Source: an uncultured Bacteroidota bacterium (GTDB lineage Bacteria > Bacteroidota > Bacteroidia > JABEUT01). From it: 57,747 nt of DNA. Below, piece by piece: positions 1 through 8,832 of this stretch (position 1 is the stretch's first letter; each line of letters begins with the position of its first letter). The notes under the pieces are model-generated. The model made no database searches. It had not been told where the DNA came from and saw nothing but the letters and a program-made list of their open reading frames with translations. The DNA lies in contig CAIWVW010000055.1 of assembly GCA_903916255.1 (NCBI GenBank), forward strand, positions 1 to 57,747, written 5' to 3'. Position numbers and translations under genes: made by a program.

Positions 1-39
1 TAAGGAAAAACCAAGTAAAACTATAACTGCAATTTTTGT

Positions 40-108
40 CAGCCCCAAACCCCTAAAGTGGCTTCGAATGCGAAATGACTTTAAGAGCCCCCTTAGGGGT
101 TTGGGGCT
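40..108 (-). repeat. Inverted-repeat hairpin, copy 1 of a dispersed element
   Basis: Two 16-bp arms are perfectly complementary: 41-56 (AGCCCCAAACCCCTAA) and 93-108. The hairpin lies just past the stop of the DUF1501 gene and could end its transcript. A second, slightly diverged copy is at 26999-27056, so this is a dispersed repeat and not only a local terminator. Confidence 0.75.
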
Positions 109-143
109 AATGTGGGTATGGCTGTTTTTTTTCATACGTTTCG

Positions 144-1358
144 TTACACAAAATTCATCATTTCAAACTTTTTACCAAGCACTTTTTGAGAATCTACGCC
201 TAATACTTTATCGAGCATAGTAGCATACACCTGCCTGAAATCGACATTGTAAATTAAATCGCCTTCATCCAGGTTTTGCAGGTCGGCCATGGGGTTGTAA
301 AGGCCGGGCTTGGCCAGTTTTCCGCTAATTACATAAATGTTGTTGGCGGTTCCATGGTCGGTTCCACCGCTGGCATTTTGGGCAACCCTTCTGCCAAATT
401 CCGAGAAGGTCATTACAACAGTATCATCAAATTTATTGTTCTCTTTCAAGTCCTGGCAAAAGGCAGCCAGCCCGTCCGATAAGGTTTTTAATGCTCTTTT
501 TTGCTGGCCTTTTTGCAGAACATGTGTGTCGAAACCGGACAATGAGAGATAGTAAACCGACGAATTACAATCCGAACAAATCAACTCGGCAATAGTTTTT
601 AAATGATTGCCAAAATTGTTGGCCGGATAGGTGCGTTGCGATTTGAATGTTTTGGAATGCGCATAAATATAATCTGCCGATTCCATCGTTTCCGCCAACG
701 TTTTTTGCAAATACTCTACTTCGGGGTGGTCGTTGTTGGGCCTATATTCATTGGCAACGCCTCTGATAATTGGGTTCTGCGAACTGTTGTGCAAAATAGA
801 TGCCCGGCTGAAAGCAAGGCCTTTCATAGTATCGCCTTTTAAAGCAAGGCTAAGGGTATCATCTATTTCAATAGCATTGTATGGTTTGGCGCAAGTGCCA
901 TTACAGGTAGCATCTAAATACCTGCCCACCCAACCCGAATATAAATATTGGTTTTCATCGCTGGCCGATTGCCATATATCCATACTGCGGAAATGTGAGC
1001 GATTAGGATTTGGATACCCCACAGAATTAATAATGGATAAATTCCCGCTGTTGAATAAATCGGCCAAACCTTGCAAATTGCTGTTTAACGCCACTTCATC
1101 AGTAATCTTGATAATATCATCATCTTTCAACCCGAGTGAAGGGCGAGCCTGGTAATACAAATCATTACGGAAAGGAACCACACAGTTCAATCCGTCATTT
1201 CCGCCCGATAGCTGGATTACTACAAGCCTTTTGCCGGTTGTATTTGCGGCAGGCATAAATAATTCATTCCTGCCTATGCCAAAAGCTTTTAAAAAGCTTG
1301 GTACCATCATGGATGCTGATGCAAGCGCAGAGTTCCGTATAAAATCTCTTCTGTCCAT
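144..1358 (-). CDS. DUF1501 family exported protein
   Basis: 404-residue protein of the DUF1501 family, which has an alkaline-phosphatase/sulfatase-like fold; no substrate is established. The N-terminus MDRRDFIRNSALASASMM has the twin-arginine pattern (RR-x-F-I) before a hydrophobic stretch, so Tat export is likely. Family landmarks visible are SGGNDGLN near residue 52 and SEFGRRVAQN followed by GGTDHGTAN near residues 320-340. It follows the DUF1800 gene with a 3-bp gap; the two families are very often paired, which suggests they act together on an exported substrate. Family call is firm; the biochemical role is unknown. Confidence 0.9.
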   Translation of the reverse strand: MDRRDFIRNSALASASMMVPSFLKAFGIGRNELFMPAANTTGKRLVVIQLSGGNDGLNCVVPFRNDLYYQARPSLGLKDDDIIKITDEVALNSNLQGLADLFNSGNLSIINSVGYPNPNRSHFRSMDIWQSASDENQYLYSGWVGRYLDATCNGTCAKPYNAIEIDDTLSLALKGDTMKGLAFSRASILHNSSQNPIIRGVANEYRPNNDHPEVEYLQKTLAETMESADYIYAHSKTFKSQRTYPANNFGNHLKTIAELICSDCNSSVYYLSLSGFDTHVLQKGQQKRALKTLSDGLAAFCQDLKENNKFDDTVVMTFSEFGRRVAQNASGGTDHGTANNIYVISGKLAKPGLYNPMADLQNLDEGDLIYNVDFRQVYATMLDKVLGVDSQKVLGKKFEMMNFV

Positions 1359-1361
1359 AGC

Positions 1362-2762
1362 TTATATTAATTGAAATTCGGGCAATGACATAATGGCAGC
1401 CATACTGAGCGTTAAATTATCCTTATCGGAGTTGGTCCAGCTTGTTTTTAAAAGGTTGCGGTCTATTCTCGATGTATCGCATTGTATAAAGTAATCGAGC
1501 ATAGCTTGCATTTGTTTATCGGCAGGGATGTCTTTAAAGGCATTATTTAAATCAGTCCAGTCTGATGTTATTTTTCCTCTTTCCGAATCATCATCTTTTG
1601 GCGCATCTTCCGGGTTTTCTTCCGGATGCGGTTTTGCTTTCAGTATTAAACCTTCCCCGCGAATGACATATAATGGAATACTTAAACGCAGCAAAAGTGA
1701 AGAGCTGTCAATCCATGTGTTGCCGCCTTTCCAGCCTGCCACATTAGGCGGGAAAAACAAAACCTGCCCCAATGCTTTTTGCAAATCGACAAGTGTTTTT
1801 TTATTGCTGGTATCCACATTCACTAGTTTCTTGTAGCGCACAAGCAGTTCAACGGGCGAACAAATTTTTGCTCCAATGTTTTCATCATCGTAAAACCAAT
1901 CGGATTTGAAAATCGTTTTCATCAGTGCGCTTATGTCATAACCTGAATTGAAAAAACCTTCAGCCAATTCGTTTACCCGTTCTGTATTCACATTTTGGTT
2001 CACAAATTCCTTGTATATTTTCGTGGTTATAAAAACAGCCGTTTGTTTGTTTGCTAAAATAATATTCAGAATATCCTCACCGGTAAAGTTTCCTTTTTGC
2101 CCCAAAAACTCTTTCTCGTCAAAGTCGTGCTGTTTGTCATTAAACTGGTATTCACCTTTCGCATTAACGGTCCATCCGGTAAAAGCCCTTGCCGATTCTT
2201 TAATATCTTTTTCAGTATAGTTGCCAACGCCCAGTGTGAACAGTTCCATTACCTCGCGGGCGAAGTTCTCATTGGGATGCGCTTTTTTATTTTGCTGATT
2301 GTTAAGGTAAAGAATCATGGCCGGGTCCTTGGCAACGGCATGAAGCAAATCGCCAAACTTGCCCATGGCATATTGCCGCAGTGTGTTGTTCTGCACCTGC
2401 ATTAAGTAGGCTAATGGAGTAGATGTTGAAAAATGATTATGCCAGAAGAAAGTCATTTTTTCCCGCAAAACGGCAGGCGTGTAAGTCATTTTGAAGAGCC
2501 ACTCGCCATTCAGTTCTTCCATTTCCCCGTATGATTTAAGGAACATCTTGAGAATCTTAAATGCGCCTACGCCATTTTTCTCTTCATTTTCGGGAATCGG
2601 GTAGGGGAGGTAGTTAATGTCTTTATATTCCTGCGAAGCAGCAAATAAGCCATCTACAACGGAAGAAAGAGGTGCATTTACCAATGAATTGATACGGCTG
2701 GGAGTTTCACCGAAACCGGCCCTTAAAAACAAATGCTGTATTTTCTTTTGTGCGGAAGCCAT
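1362..2762 (-). CDS. DUF1800 domain-containing protein
   Basis: 466 residues covering the full DUF1800 domain. Seen: LFLRAGFG near the N-terminus, FWHNHFS near residue 105, the core NFAREVMELFTLGVGNY followed by RAFTGWTV (residues ~165-195), and PPNVAGWKGG near residue 340. There is no obvious signal peptide at the annotated ATG. It is the first gene of a two-gene unit with the DUF1501 protein, separated by 3 bp, and was probably made together with it. Function is not established for the family; an envelope or secretion-associated role is inference from the Tat-type partner. Confidence 0.9.
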   Translation of the reverse strand: MASAQKKIQHLFLRAGFGETPSRINSLVNAPLSSVVDGLFAASQEYKDINYLPYPIPENEEKNGVGAFKILKMFLKSYGEMEELNGEWLFKMTYTPAVLREKMTFFWHNHFSTSTPLAYLMQVQNNTLRQYAMGKFGDLLHAVAKDPAMILYLNNQQNKKAHPNENFAREVMELFTLGVGNYTEKDIKESARAFTGWTVNAKGEYQFNDKQHDFDEKEFLGQKGNFTGEDILNIILANKQTAVFITTKIYKEFVNQNVNTERVNELAEGFFNSGYDISALMKTIFKSDWFYDDENIGAKICSPVELLVRYKKLVNVDTSNKKTLVDLQKALGQVLFFPPNVAGWKGGNTWIDSSSLLLRLSIPLYVIRGEGLILKAKPHPEENPEDAPKDDDSERGKITSDWTDLNNAFKDIPADKQMQAMLDYFIQCDTSRIDRNLLKTSWTNSDKDNLTLSMAAIMSLPEFQLI

Positions 2763-2828
2763 TTTTATGTTTTAGACTATAATCGGCGGTAAAGGTAAAA
2801 ATGGAATATGAATGTTGAATGAATTCAT

Positions 2829-2860
2829 AAAAAAACCCGGCATTAAATGCCGGGTTTTTC
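2829..2860 (-). terminator. Rho-independent terminator of the BNR-repeat T9SS gene
   Basis: A strong hairpin (ACCCGGCAT with its complement, short AT loop) flanked by A/T runs lies 23 bp beyond the minus-strand stop at 2883. Read on the minus strand, the stem is followed by a T run, as expected for an intrinsic terminator. Confidence 0.85.
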
Positions 2861-2882
2861 ACAATAACGGTGAAGCTATTTT

Positions 2883-5450
2883 TTAATTCACTACAATCTT
2901 TTTCTCTATAGATTGACCTTGTCCGTTTAATATAAATAGGTAAACGCCCTTTCCATACTGGGAAATATCGAGTGATGAAGAATAATGCCCGGAAATGTTA
3001 ACTGTATTCGAATACACTTTTTGTCCGAGCATGTTATAAATAAAGAGGTTGTAATCTCCTTGTTTGGTAACATCAGCGCTTACAGTAACGTTTCCGTTGC
3101 TTGGGTTAGGATATACATTAAAACCTCCATTATTGTTGGATACCGCATCTATACCCGAACTGGATGAGTTAACATAGGTGGGTGATGACCATACCCCCCT
3201 GCCATAGGTAGCAGCCAAAAGGGTGTTAGTAGGATAGAATATTTGCAAGTCATTCACTATTACATTTGGTAACCCTGTGCTATACGGAATCCATGCATTC
3301 AATAGGGTGTCCCTGTAGTATACTCCGGCATCAGTTCCTATGTAAATGCTTTCGTTCGGGCTTCCCTTTTGGAAAATGATACACTGAACAGGAATGTTTG
3401 GCAAGCCTGTAGAAATATCGGTCCATGTTACCCCTTTGTCGATAGATTGATAAACCTTATCAGGTGCAGAATAACCTGAGAAAGCAACCCAAACCCTGTT
3501 TGGCGCTTTAGGGTCACATGCAATACTGCTGATACCTGCATTTCCTACAGGAAGTGTTCCTGTAATGTCGGTCCATGTAGTATCGTTAATAGTGGTAACC
3601 TCGATAATACCGGGTTGTGCGGCATATATGATATTGCTGTCGCGGGCATCTACACAAATTGCGCTAATATCATCACCGCTGGTTCCCCAACGACTAATCT
3701 GGCTCCAACTGGTACCCTGATTAACAGTTTTCTGCACATTGCCAAAACCACCATATAAGGTATTTGGATTTTGCGGATTCTGGCACCATTTTGTAATCCA
3801 GGGCCCACCGGGCAGGCCGGAATAAATGTTGCTCCAGGTAGCGCCGCCGTCCGTCGAAATCTGGAAATCGCCGCCATAGTTTTCACTGTACATGGTATTG
3901 TCGTTGGAATAATCTATAAATGAAACCATGCCATCACCTCCGTTAACTTCTGCCCATGATGGTGATGATAGATTTACCCCATTATCTTGCCAGCCGGAAA
4001 GCCATAATCCTGCTGTGCTTGATGATGGGCCTATGTTATAAAGTGCGCCAATTTCAAGGTTGTTGCTGATATCAACCCATGAATCGGTACTTGGGTTATT
4101 TAATTCGAACATACCTCCGTCATCGGCTTCAAAGTATGCCGAGCCGCTTCCGGGAATAGGTGCAAGGCAATGCACGTCGGCATGTACATATGGAAATCCG
4201 CTTCCTGTCCAACTGGAAATCTGGGTCCATGTTACACCGCCGTCGGCAGAAGCATAACAATCCAGTCCTCCTTCCAAAACAGAATCAGCATCTGTAGGAG
4301 AAACGCACATAGACATGGTGTACCAGGCCTGATAACCTATTTGGTCGCTGGTGGATGTTTGTGCAAATGTTTGCCCCCTGTCTGTCGAGCGATAGGTTCC
4401 AGTATTTCCAACTACTACATAAACAGTGTTTGAATCAGCAGGAGTAACGGCAATTTTAACCCTGTTTGCAGATGTTGCCGCAGGCAATCCGGTTGTAATA
4501 TTGGTCCAGGTGGTTCCGGCATCAGTCGAGCGGTAAAACTGGCCATTATAAGTGGAAGCATAAACTACGCTGGAATGGAAAGGTTCAGATTCAAGCGACC
4601 TGAAATCGCCGGTATCAACCTGGTTCCATGTAACACCTGCATCCAATGTCTGATAAAGCCCGAAGGATGTTCCTGCAAGTAGGTTCGCAGTATTGGTAGG
4701 GTTTAAAAGCAGTTGATTAACTGTTGAGAATGCCGGGCCTGTAGTGGCCTGTGTATAGGTAAATCCGGTAGGCAGCCATGTAGTTCCGCCATCTGTAGAT
4801 TTTAATACCCCAACTGTCGAAAGGGTTGTGTATCCGCCATAAATACCATCGCCATCTCCCGTAGAAATATACATAACATTGGTATTGGTCGGGTCAATAG
4901 CTATATCGCTAACAGACATATCCACCAAATTATCTGTCTTGGTAGACCATGTAGTGCCGCCATTGGTGCTTTCCCATAATCCTCCGGTTGGGCCGCAGGC
5001 AAAAATAGTTTGACTGTTGCCGGGCATAAAACGCAGATAATTTACCCGTCCGTCGCCACCGTTACTGGGCACATTTGTATTTCCCGAATAGGTCCAGTTT
5101 GCCGCCGAAGATGGGGCATGTTTCACGGCATTTTTAGCCGCTGTTTGTTTTAAATAATCGGCATATTGCTTAGCAATACTGCCCGGTGCAGGCCTGTTAC
5201 CCGACGGATAAGTGCGGATATTCATAAGCCATTCCCAACTTTTAAATTGTACATAGGGCCCGTCCTTTCCTTCATCTTCTTTTCCCGAAGCTGAATTGCC
5301 ATTCGGGTGGGCTGCGTACCATTTATAAAATGCTTTTTGCACATCGTGTACATTGGCATTCTGGTCCTTCATCATGCTTGTCCAATCTTGCGAAATGGCA
5401 GGCGAAGCCAGCAATGATAACACTGCAAGCGGGTAGAAATACTTTTTCAT
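2883..5450 (-). CDS. T9SS-sorted protein with BNR/VPS10-like beta-propeller repeats
   Basis: 855-residue secreted protein. I start at the ATG at 5450 (MKKYFYPLAVLSLLASP, signal peptide ending near AISQ) and not 60 bp upstream, where the extra residues would precede the signal peptide. About nine copies of the Asp-box type motif (STDGGTTW, SADGGVTW, SIDKGVTW and similar) spread over residues ~150-750, as in BNR/sortilin-like propellers. The C-terminus is a type A T9SS sorting domain (VYPNPSNG, then GVYLFIL, ending KKIVVN), so the protein should cross the outer membrane and be surface-attached or released. Its ligand is unknown; sialidase activity should not be assumed from Asp boxes alone. It has its own terminator at 2829-2860. 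Confidence 0.88.
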   Translation of the reverse strand: MKKYFYPLAVLSLLASPAISQDWTSMMKDQNANVHDVQKAFYKWYAAHPNGNSASGKEDEGKDGPYVQFKSWEWLMNIRTYPSGNRPAPGSIAKQYADYLKQTAAKNAVKHAPSSAANWTYSGNTNVPSNGGDGRVNYLRFMPGNSQTIFACGPTGGLWESTNGGTTWSTKTDNLVDMSVSDIAIDPTNTNVMYISTGDGDGIYGGYTTLSTVGVLKSTDGGTTWLPTGFTYTQATTGPAFSTVNQLLLNPTNTANLLAGTSFGLYQTLDAGVTWNQVDTGDFRSLESEPFHSSVVYASTYNGQFYRSTDAGTTWTNITTGLPAATSANRVKIAVTPADSNTVYVVVGNTGTYRSTDRGQTFAQTSTSDQIGYQAWYTMSMCVSPTDADSVLEGGLDCYASADGGVTWTQISSWTGSGFPYVHADVHCLAPIPGSGSAYFEADDGGMFELNNPSTDSWVDISNNLEIGALYNIGPSSSTAGLWLSGWQDNGVNLSSPSWAEVNGGDGMVSFIDYSNDNTMYSENYGGDFQISTDGGATWSNIYSGLPGGPWITKWCQNPQNPNTLYGGFGNVQKTVNQGTSWSQISRWGTSGDDISAICVDARDSNIIYAAQPGIIEVTTINDTTWTDITGTLPVGNAGISSIACDPKAPNRVWVAFSGYSAPDKVYQSIDKGVTWTDISTGLPNIPVQCIIFQKGSPNESIYIGTDAGVYYRDTLLNAWIPYSTGLPNVIVNDLQIFYPTNTLLAATYGRGVWSSPTYVNSSSSGIDAVSNNNGGFNVYPNPSNGNVTVSADVTKQGDYNLFIYNMLGQKVYSNTVNISGHYSSSLDISQYGKGVYLFILNGQGQSIEKKIVVN

Positions 5451-5570
5451 GGTTGGTAAGGTTAAATTAGTATTTGGTATGTTATGCAATATTAGTAAAT
5501 AATTTATCACAAAAAATGATATAAAGCCCTAATTTGCGTTTTTCTCCTATTTTCGCATCAATTCTGTACT

Positions 5571-6530
5571 ATGCCCGGGAAAAATAAATGGAAATATTCA
5601 GTACTGCTGACTGCTGTCGGGTTGATGCCGTTTTGTTTTGCTTTTACTAAAAAAACTGCGACTGCCCCGCACCCGTTTATTGTGGTATTAGGAACGGCAC
5701 AGGATGGCGGTTATCCTCATGCGGGTTGCAAAAAGCAATGCTGCGCAAAATATTATGAAGGAAAAGAAAAACGCCATTTTGTTTCCTGCCTTGCATTAGT
5801 TGACCCTGTTACTAATCAGCGCTGGTTTTTCGATTGTACAACCGATTTTACTTTTCAATTACATGCATTGGATAGTATTTATCCTGTTGCCGGAGCCGGA
5901 ATAAGCGGAATATTCCTTACCCATGCGCATATTGGGCATTATACAGGCCTAATGTACTTGGGGCGCGAGGCAATGAATACCAAAAATATACCTGTATATG
6001 CTATGCCCCGCATGCGCAATTTTCTCAGTAACAATGGCCCCTGGAGCCAATTGGTGAATATCCATAATATCGAGATTCATAAGTTGGAAAAGGATAGTAC
6101 CATTCATTTAAATGAACGTATATCAGTTACACCTTTTCGTGTTCCGCACCGCGATGAATATTCTGAAACGGTAGGTTTCCGTATTTCTACCCCAACCATG
6201 AATGTGATTTTTATTCCTGATATCGACAAATGGGAAAAGTGGGATAGGGATATTGCTAAAACTGTTCAGCAGAATGATTTGGTATTTATCGACGGTACCT
6301 TTTTTAAAGATGGTGAACTATCGGGCATGAAGATGGCTGAAGTGCCGCATCCATTTATAGAAGAAACGATGAAACAACTCATATCGCTTACCGATAAAGA
6401 CAAATCAAAGGTTTATTTTATACACATGAATCATACTAATCCTGCGCTTACCGGGGATTCCGCGGCTGTCAAAGAAATTGAAAATAATAAGTATCATATT
6501 GCAAAAGAGCTCGAAGAATTTGAGTTATAG
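5571..6530 (+). CDS. MBL-fold metallo-hydrolase, PqqB-like
   Basis: 319 residues. An N-terminal hydrophobic segment (residues ~8-26) suggests export or membrane anchoring. The core resembles PqqB-type metallo-beta-lactamase proteins: VVLGTAQDGGYPHAGC near residue 38, the metal-site motif THAHIGHYTGL (H118-x-H-x-x-H123), and IHMNHTNP near residue 285. No other pyrroloquinoline-quinone genes are in the window, so PQQ synthesis is not supported; a general hydrolase or oxygen-dependent role is possible. A variant promoter box TATTTTCG lies at 5553-5560. The stop is 3 bp before the DUF167 gene, so the two are probably co-transcribed. Confidence 0.82.
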   Translation: MPGKNKWKYSVLLTAVGLMPFCFAFTKKTATAPHPFIVVLGTAQDGGYPHAGCKKQCCAKYYEGKEKRHFVSCLALVDPVTNQRWFFDCTTDFTFQLHALDSIYPVAGAGISGIFLTHAHIGHYTGLMYLGREAMNTKNIPVYAMPRMRNFLSNNGPWSQLVNIHNIEIHKLEKDSTIHLNERISVTPFRVPHRDEYSETVGFRISTPTMNVIFIPDIDKWEKWDRDIAKTVQQNDLVFIDGTFFKDGELSGMKMAEVPHPFIEETMKQLISLTDKDKSKVYFIHMNHTNPALTGDSAAVKEIENNKYHIAKELEEFEL

Positions 6531-6533
6531 AAT

Positions 6534-6800
6534 ATGATAAAACTCCTCATTAAAGTAAAGCCCAATTCATCGAAAGATGAAATTTCGGCAGATGCGGAAA
6601 ATAATATATCGGTTAAAATCCGCGCCAAGCCCGTGGACGGAGAAGCCAATGAATACCTTGTGAAATATCTGGCAAAAGAATTTAATATCAGCCGCAGCAT
6701 GGTTCAGCTTGAAAAAGGTGCTACAAGCAGACTAAAGAGGATTGTGATAAATATCGGGCAAGTTGAATTCGACACGATTATTAAAAAATGGAAGCGGTAA
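6534..6800 (+). CDS. DUF167 (YggU-type) small protein
   Basis: 88 residues matching the compact DUF167/YggU family over its whole length: VKPNSSKDEI near the start, then VKIRAKPVDGEANEYLVKYLAKEF and the KGATSRLKRIVI segment. The family has a known fold but no established biochemical role. It starts 3 bp after the MBL-hydrolase stop and is likely translated from the same message. Size and motif order are normal. Confidence 0.88.
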   Translation: MIKLLIKVKPNSSKDEISADAENNISVKIRAKPVDGEANEYLVKYLAKEFNISRSMVQLEKGATSRLKRIVINIGQVEFDTIIKKWKR

Positions 6801-6822
6801 TATTATTGTTAAATAAAAATTC

Positions 6823-6830
6823 TATTTTTG
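6823..6830 (+). promoter_or_regulatory. Bacteroidota -7 box (TAnnTTTG) for the SnoaL-like gene
   Basis: TATTTTTG matches TAnnTTTG exactly, 35 bp before the ATG at 6866. No -33 TTG was found at the ideal spacing. Confidence 0.55.
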
Positions 6831-6865
6831 AATCAGAAACCTAAACCAATTAAAACAATAACCCT

Positions 6866-7429
6866 ATGAAAAAACTACTTCCTCTGCTTGCAGTTGCCTC
6901 CTTATTTGCAGCCTGCAATTGCAGTACAAATAAAAGCGCAGCAATGGATGGCCGTGCCGCACAAAACAAAACAGATATGGCATTTTATTATGAGCAGCTG
7001 ATGAATAAGCACAACTTGGCAATAATCGATTCGATGGTTTCCCCTGATTATACATCCGACCAGGCAGAGCCGGGATATACGCCCAGCCGCGACGGGTATA
7101 AAAAAATTATGGGAGAGTTTTTTAAATCTTTTCCCGACCTTAATGAAAAAGTGAATTTTATGGTGGCAGATTCTAATACGGTTGTGGTGCAATACACCCT
7201 AATGGGGACAAACACTGCGCCTATGATGGGAATGCCTGCTACCGGCAAAAAGATAAACATAGGCGGGGTGGATATAGTGCTTATTAAAAATCATAAAATT
7301 GTTAAGCAATGGGACTATGATGAAGAAATGAAAATGATGACCCAATTGGGAATGATGCCCGGCAGTGGTGGCGATAGCACGAAAAGCCAGGCACCGGCGG
7401 GCGGAGATGCTGCAAAAGATAAAAAATAA
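6866..7429 (+). CDS. SnoaL-like (ester cyclase family) lipoprotein
   Basis: 187 residues. The start MKKLLPLLAVASLFAACNC has a lipobox-like AAC, predicting a periplasm-facing lipoprotein. The body (residues ~40-155) resembles SnoaL/NTF2-fold polyketide-cyclase-like proteins: an initial helix with YEQLMNKHNLAIIDSMV, then the SFPDLNEKV segment and MGMPATGKKINIGGVDI. The C-terminal ~30 residues are low complexity (Gly, Ala, Lys). Members often have no known substrate, so I do not assign one. A -7 box precedes it and a strong terminator follows at 7452-7485, so it looks like a single-gene unit. Confidence 0.8.
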   Translation: MKKLLPLLAVASLFAACNCSTNKSAAMDGRAAQNKTDMAFYYEQLMNKHNLAIIDSMVSPDYTSDQAEPGYTPSRDGYKKIMGEFFKSFPDLNEKVNFMVADSNTVVVQYTLMGTNTAPMMGMPATGKKINIGGVDIVLIKNHKIVKQWDYDEEMKMMTQLGMMPGSGGDSTKSQAPAGGDAAKDKK

Positions 7430-7451
7430 AAGAACCCTTTATTGATTTTTG

Positions 7452-7485
7452 AAATTCCCCGGTTTTTCCGGGGAATTTTTGTTTT
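7452..7485 (+). terminator. Rho-independent terminator after the SnoaL-like gene
   Basis: Perfect 10-bp stem AATTCCCCGG/CCGGGGAATT (7453-7462 with 7468-7477), five-T loop, followed by a T-rich tail; 23 bp after the stop codon. Confidence 0.92.
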
Positions 7486-7542
7486 ATGTACCCTGCTTTT
7501 CCTGATTTAAATCAAAAATGGAACGTGTTTAAATTATTTTTT

Positions 7543-7550
7543 TACTTTTG
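7543..7550 (+). promoter_or_regulatory. Bacteroidota -7 box for the ammonium transporter
   Basis: TACTTTTG fits TAnnTTTG exactly and lies 46 bp before the ATG at 7597, just after the previous gene's terminator. Confidence 0.6.
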
Positions 7551-7596
7551 AAAAACAGTAATGCTCCGATATTTGAATAACTAAAACAAAAACAAC

Positions 7597-8820
7597 ATGA
7601 ATACATTCGACACTGGAAGTACCGGGTTTATGCTTATTGCAACTGCGCTGGTAATGTTAATGACCCCCGGCCTTGCTTTTTTTTATGGCGGCCTTGCCGG
7701 AAAACGCAATGTGGTAGGCATCATTTTTCAAAGCTTTGTTTCCCTTGGAATTACAACCGTAATGTGGTATTGCGTGGGCTATTCCCTGTGTTTTAGCGGC
7801 GGAGTGGGCGGCGTTATCGGCGACCTTCATAAAGCTTTTTTGAATGGAGTAGGCCCCAATAATCCTTTTGCAGATAACCCTAAAATTCCTGAATTTGTTT
7901 TTATAGCCTATCAATTAATGTTTGCCATTATTACCCCGGCTCTTATTACAGGCGCATTTAAAAAACGGGTAACCTTCAAAGCCTATCTGATATTTTTAGT
8001 GATGTGGCAGGTGCTGGTCTATTATCCTTTTGCTCATATGATTTGGGGCCATGGGTTGCTGGCACAATGGGGTGTTCTCGACTTTGCAGGTGGTATTGTG
8101 GTTCATGCCACAGCCGGTTTTGCAGCACTGGCATCAGTTTTATATGTGGGCCGCCGGAATGTTGCAACACATACACCACACAGTCTTCCTTTAATAGCTA
8201 TTGGTACAGGTTTATTATGGTTCGGTTGGTTCGGGTTCAACGCCGGAAGCGAATTAAATGTGGATTCCGTTACCGGGCTTGCATTTTTGAATACCCATAC
8301 AGCTGCCGCTTTCGCAGGCGTAACCTGGATGATTATTGACTGGATACGTGAAAAGAAACCAAAACTGGTAGGCTTCCTTACGGGCGCCGTTGCCGGACTT
8401 GCGACAGTTACTCCCGCTTCGGGTTTTGTTCCTTTAAAAGGGGCAATTATAATCGGCATTCTTGCTTCCATAATTTGCTATGGCGCAGTAATGTTCAAAA
8501 ACAAAATGAAATGGGATGATGCCCTTGATGTTTGGGGCGTGCATGGTATGGGCGGTGCATTCGGAACCATTATGCTCGGCGTATTTGCCTGCAAAGCATT
8601 AAACCCTGCCGGAGCTGACGGACTCTGGTTTGGTGGAAGTACATTCTTCTTTAAGCAATGTGCAGCTGTCGGAATTGCTTGCGTGTATGGTTTTGTATTT
8701 ACTTACGTGATGCTTGCGCTTATTAATTTAATTACGCCTGTGCGTGTTACACCGGAACATGAAGAAGCAATGGACGATGCCCTGCATGGTGAGAATGCAT
8801 ACGATGAAGGGGTGGTATAA
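7597..8820 (+). CDS. amt: Ammonium transporter (Amt/MEP/Rh family)
   Basis: 407 residues with about eleven hydrophobic segments, the normal Amt size. Conserved stretches are TPGLAFFYGGL near residue 25, DFAGGIVVHATAGFAAL (~residues 153-170, holding the first pore histidine) and WGVHGMGGAFG (~residues 312-322, second pore histidine). It conducts ammonium/ammonia across the inner membrane. No PII (glnK/glnB) gene is next to it, although that pairing is common elsewhere. It has a clear -7 box. The downstream nuclease-like ORF begins 12 bp after its stop and in the same frame. Confidence 0.95.
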   Translation: MNTFDTGSTGFMLIATALVMLMTPGLAFFYGGLAGKRNVVGIIFQSFVSLGITTVMWYCVGYSLCFSGGVGGVIGDLHKAFLNGVGPNNPFADNPKIPEFVFIAYQLMFAIITPALITGAFKKRVTFKAYLIFLVMWQVLVYYPFAHMIWGHGLLAQWGVLDFAGGIVVHATAGFAALASVLYVGRRNVATHTPHSLPLIAIGTGLLWFGWFGFNAGSELNVDSVTGLAFLNTHTAAAFAGVTWMIIDWIREKKPKLVGFLTGAVAGLATVTPASGFVPLKGAIIIGILASIICYGAVMFKNKMKWDDALDVWGVHGMGGAFGTIMLGVFACKALNPAGADGLWFGGSTFFFKQCAAVGIACVYGFVFTYVMLALINLITPVRVTPEHEEAMDDALHGENAYDEGVV

Positions 8821-8832
8821 GATTTTAAACTC

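Noticed and set aside
2883-5450. Annotation as a sialidase
   Set aside because: Asp-box (BNR-like) repeats alone do not show sialidase activity; no catalytic Arg triad or FRIP motif is evident.
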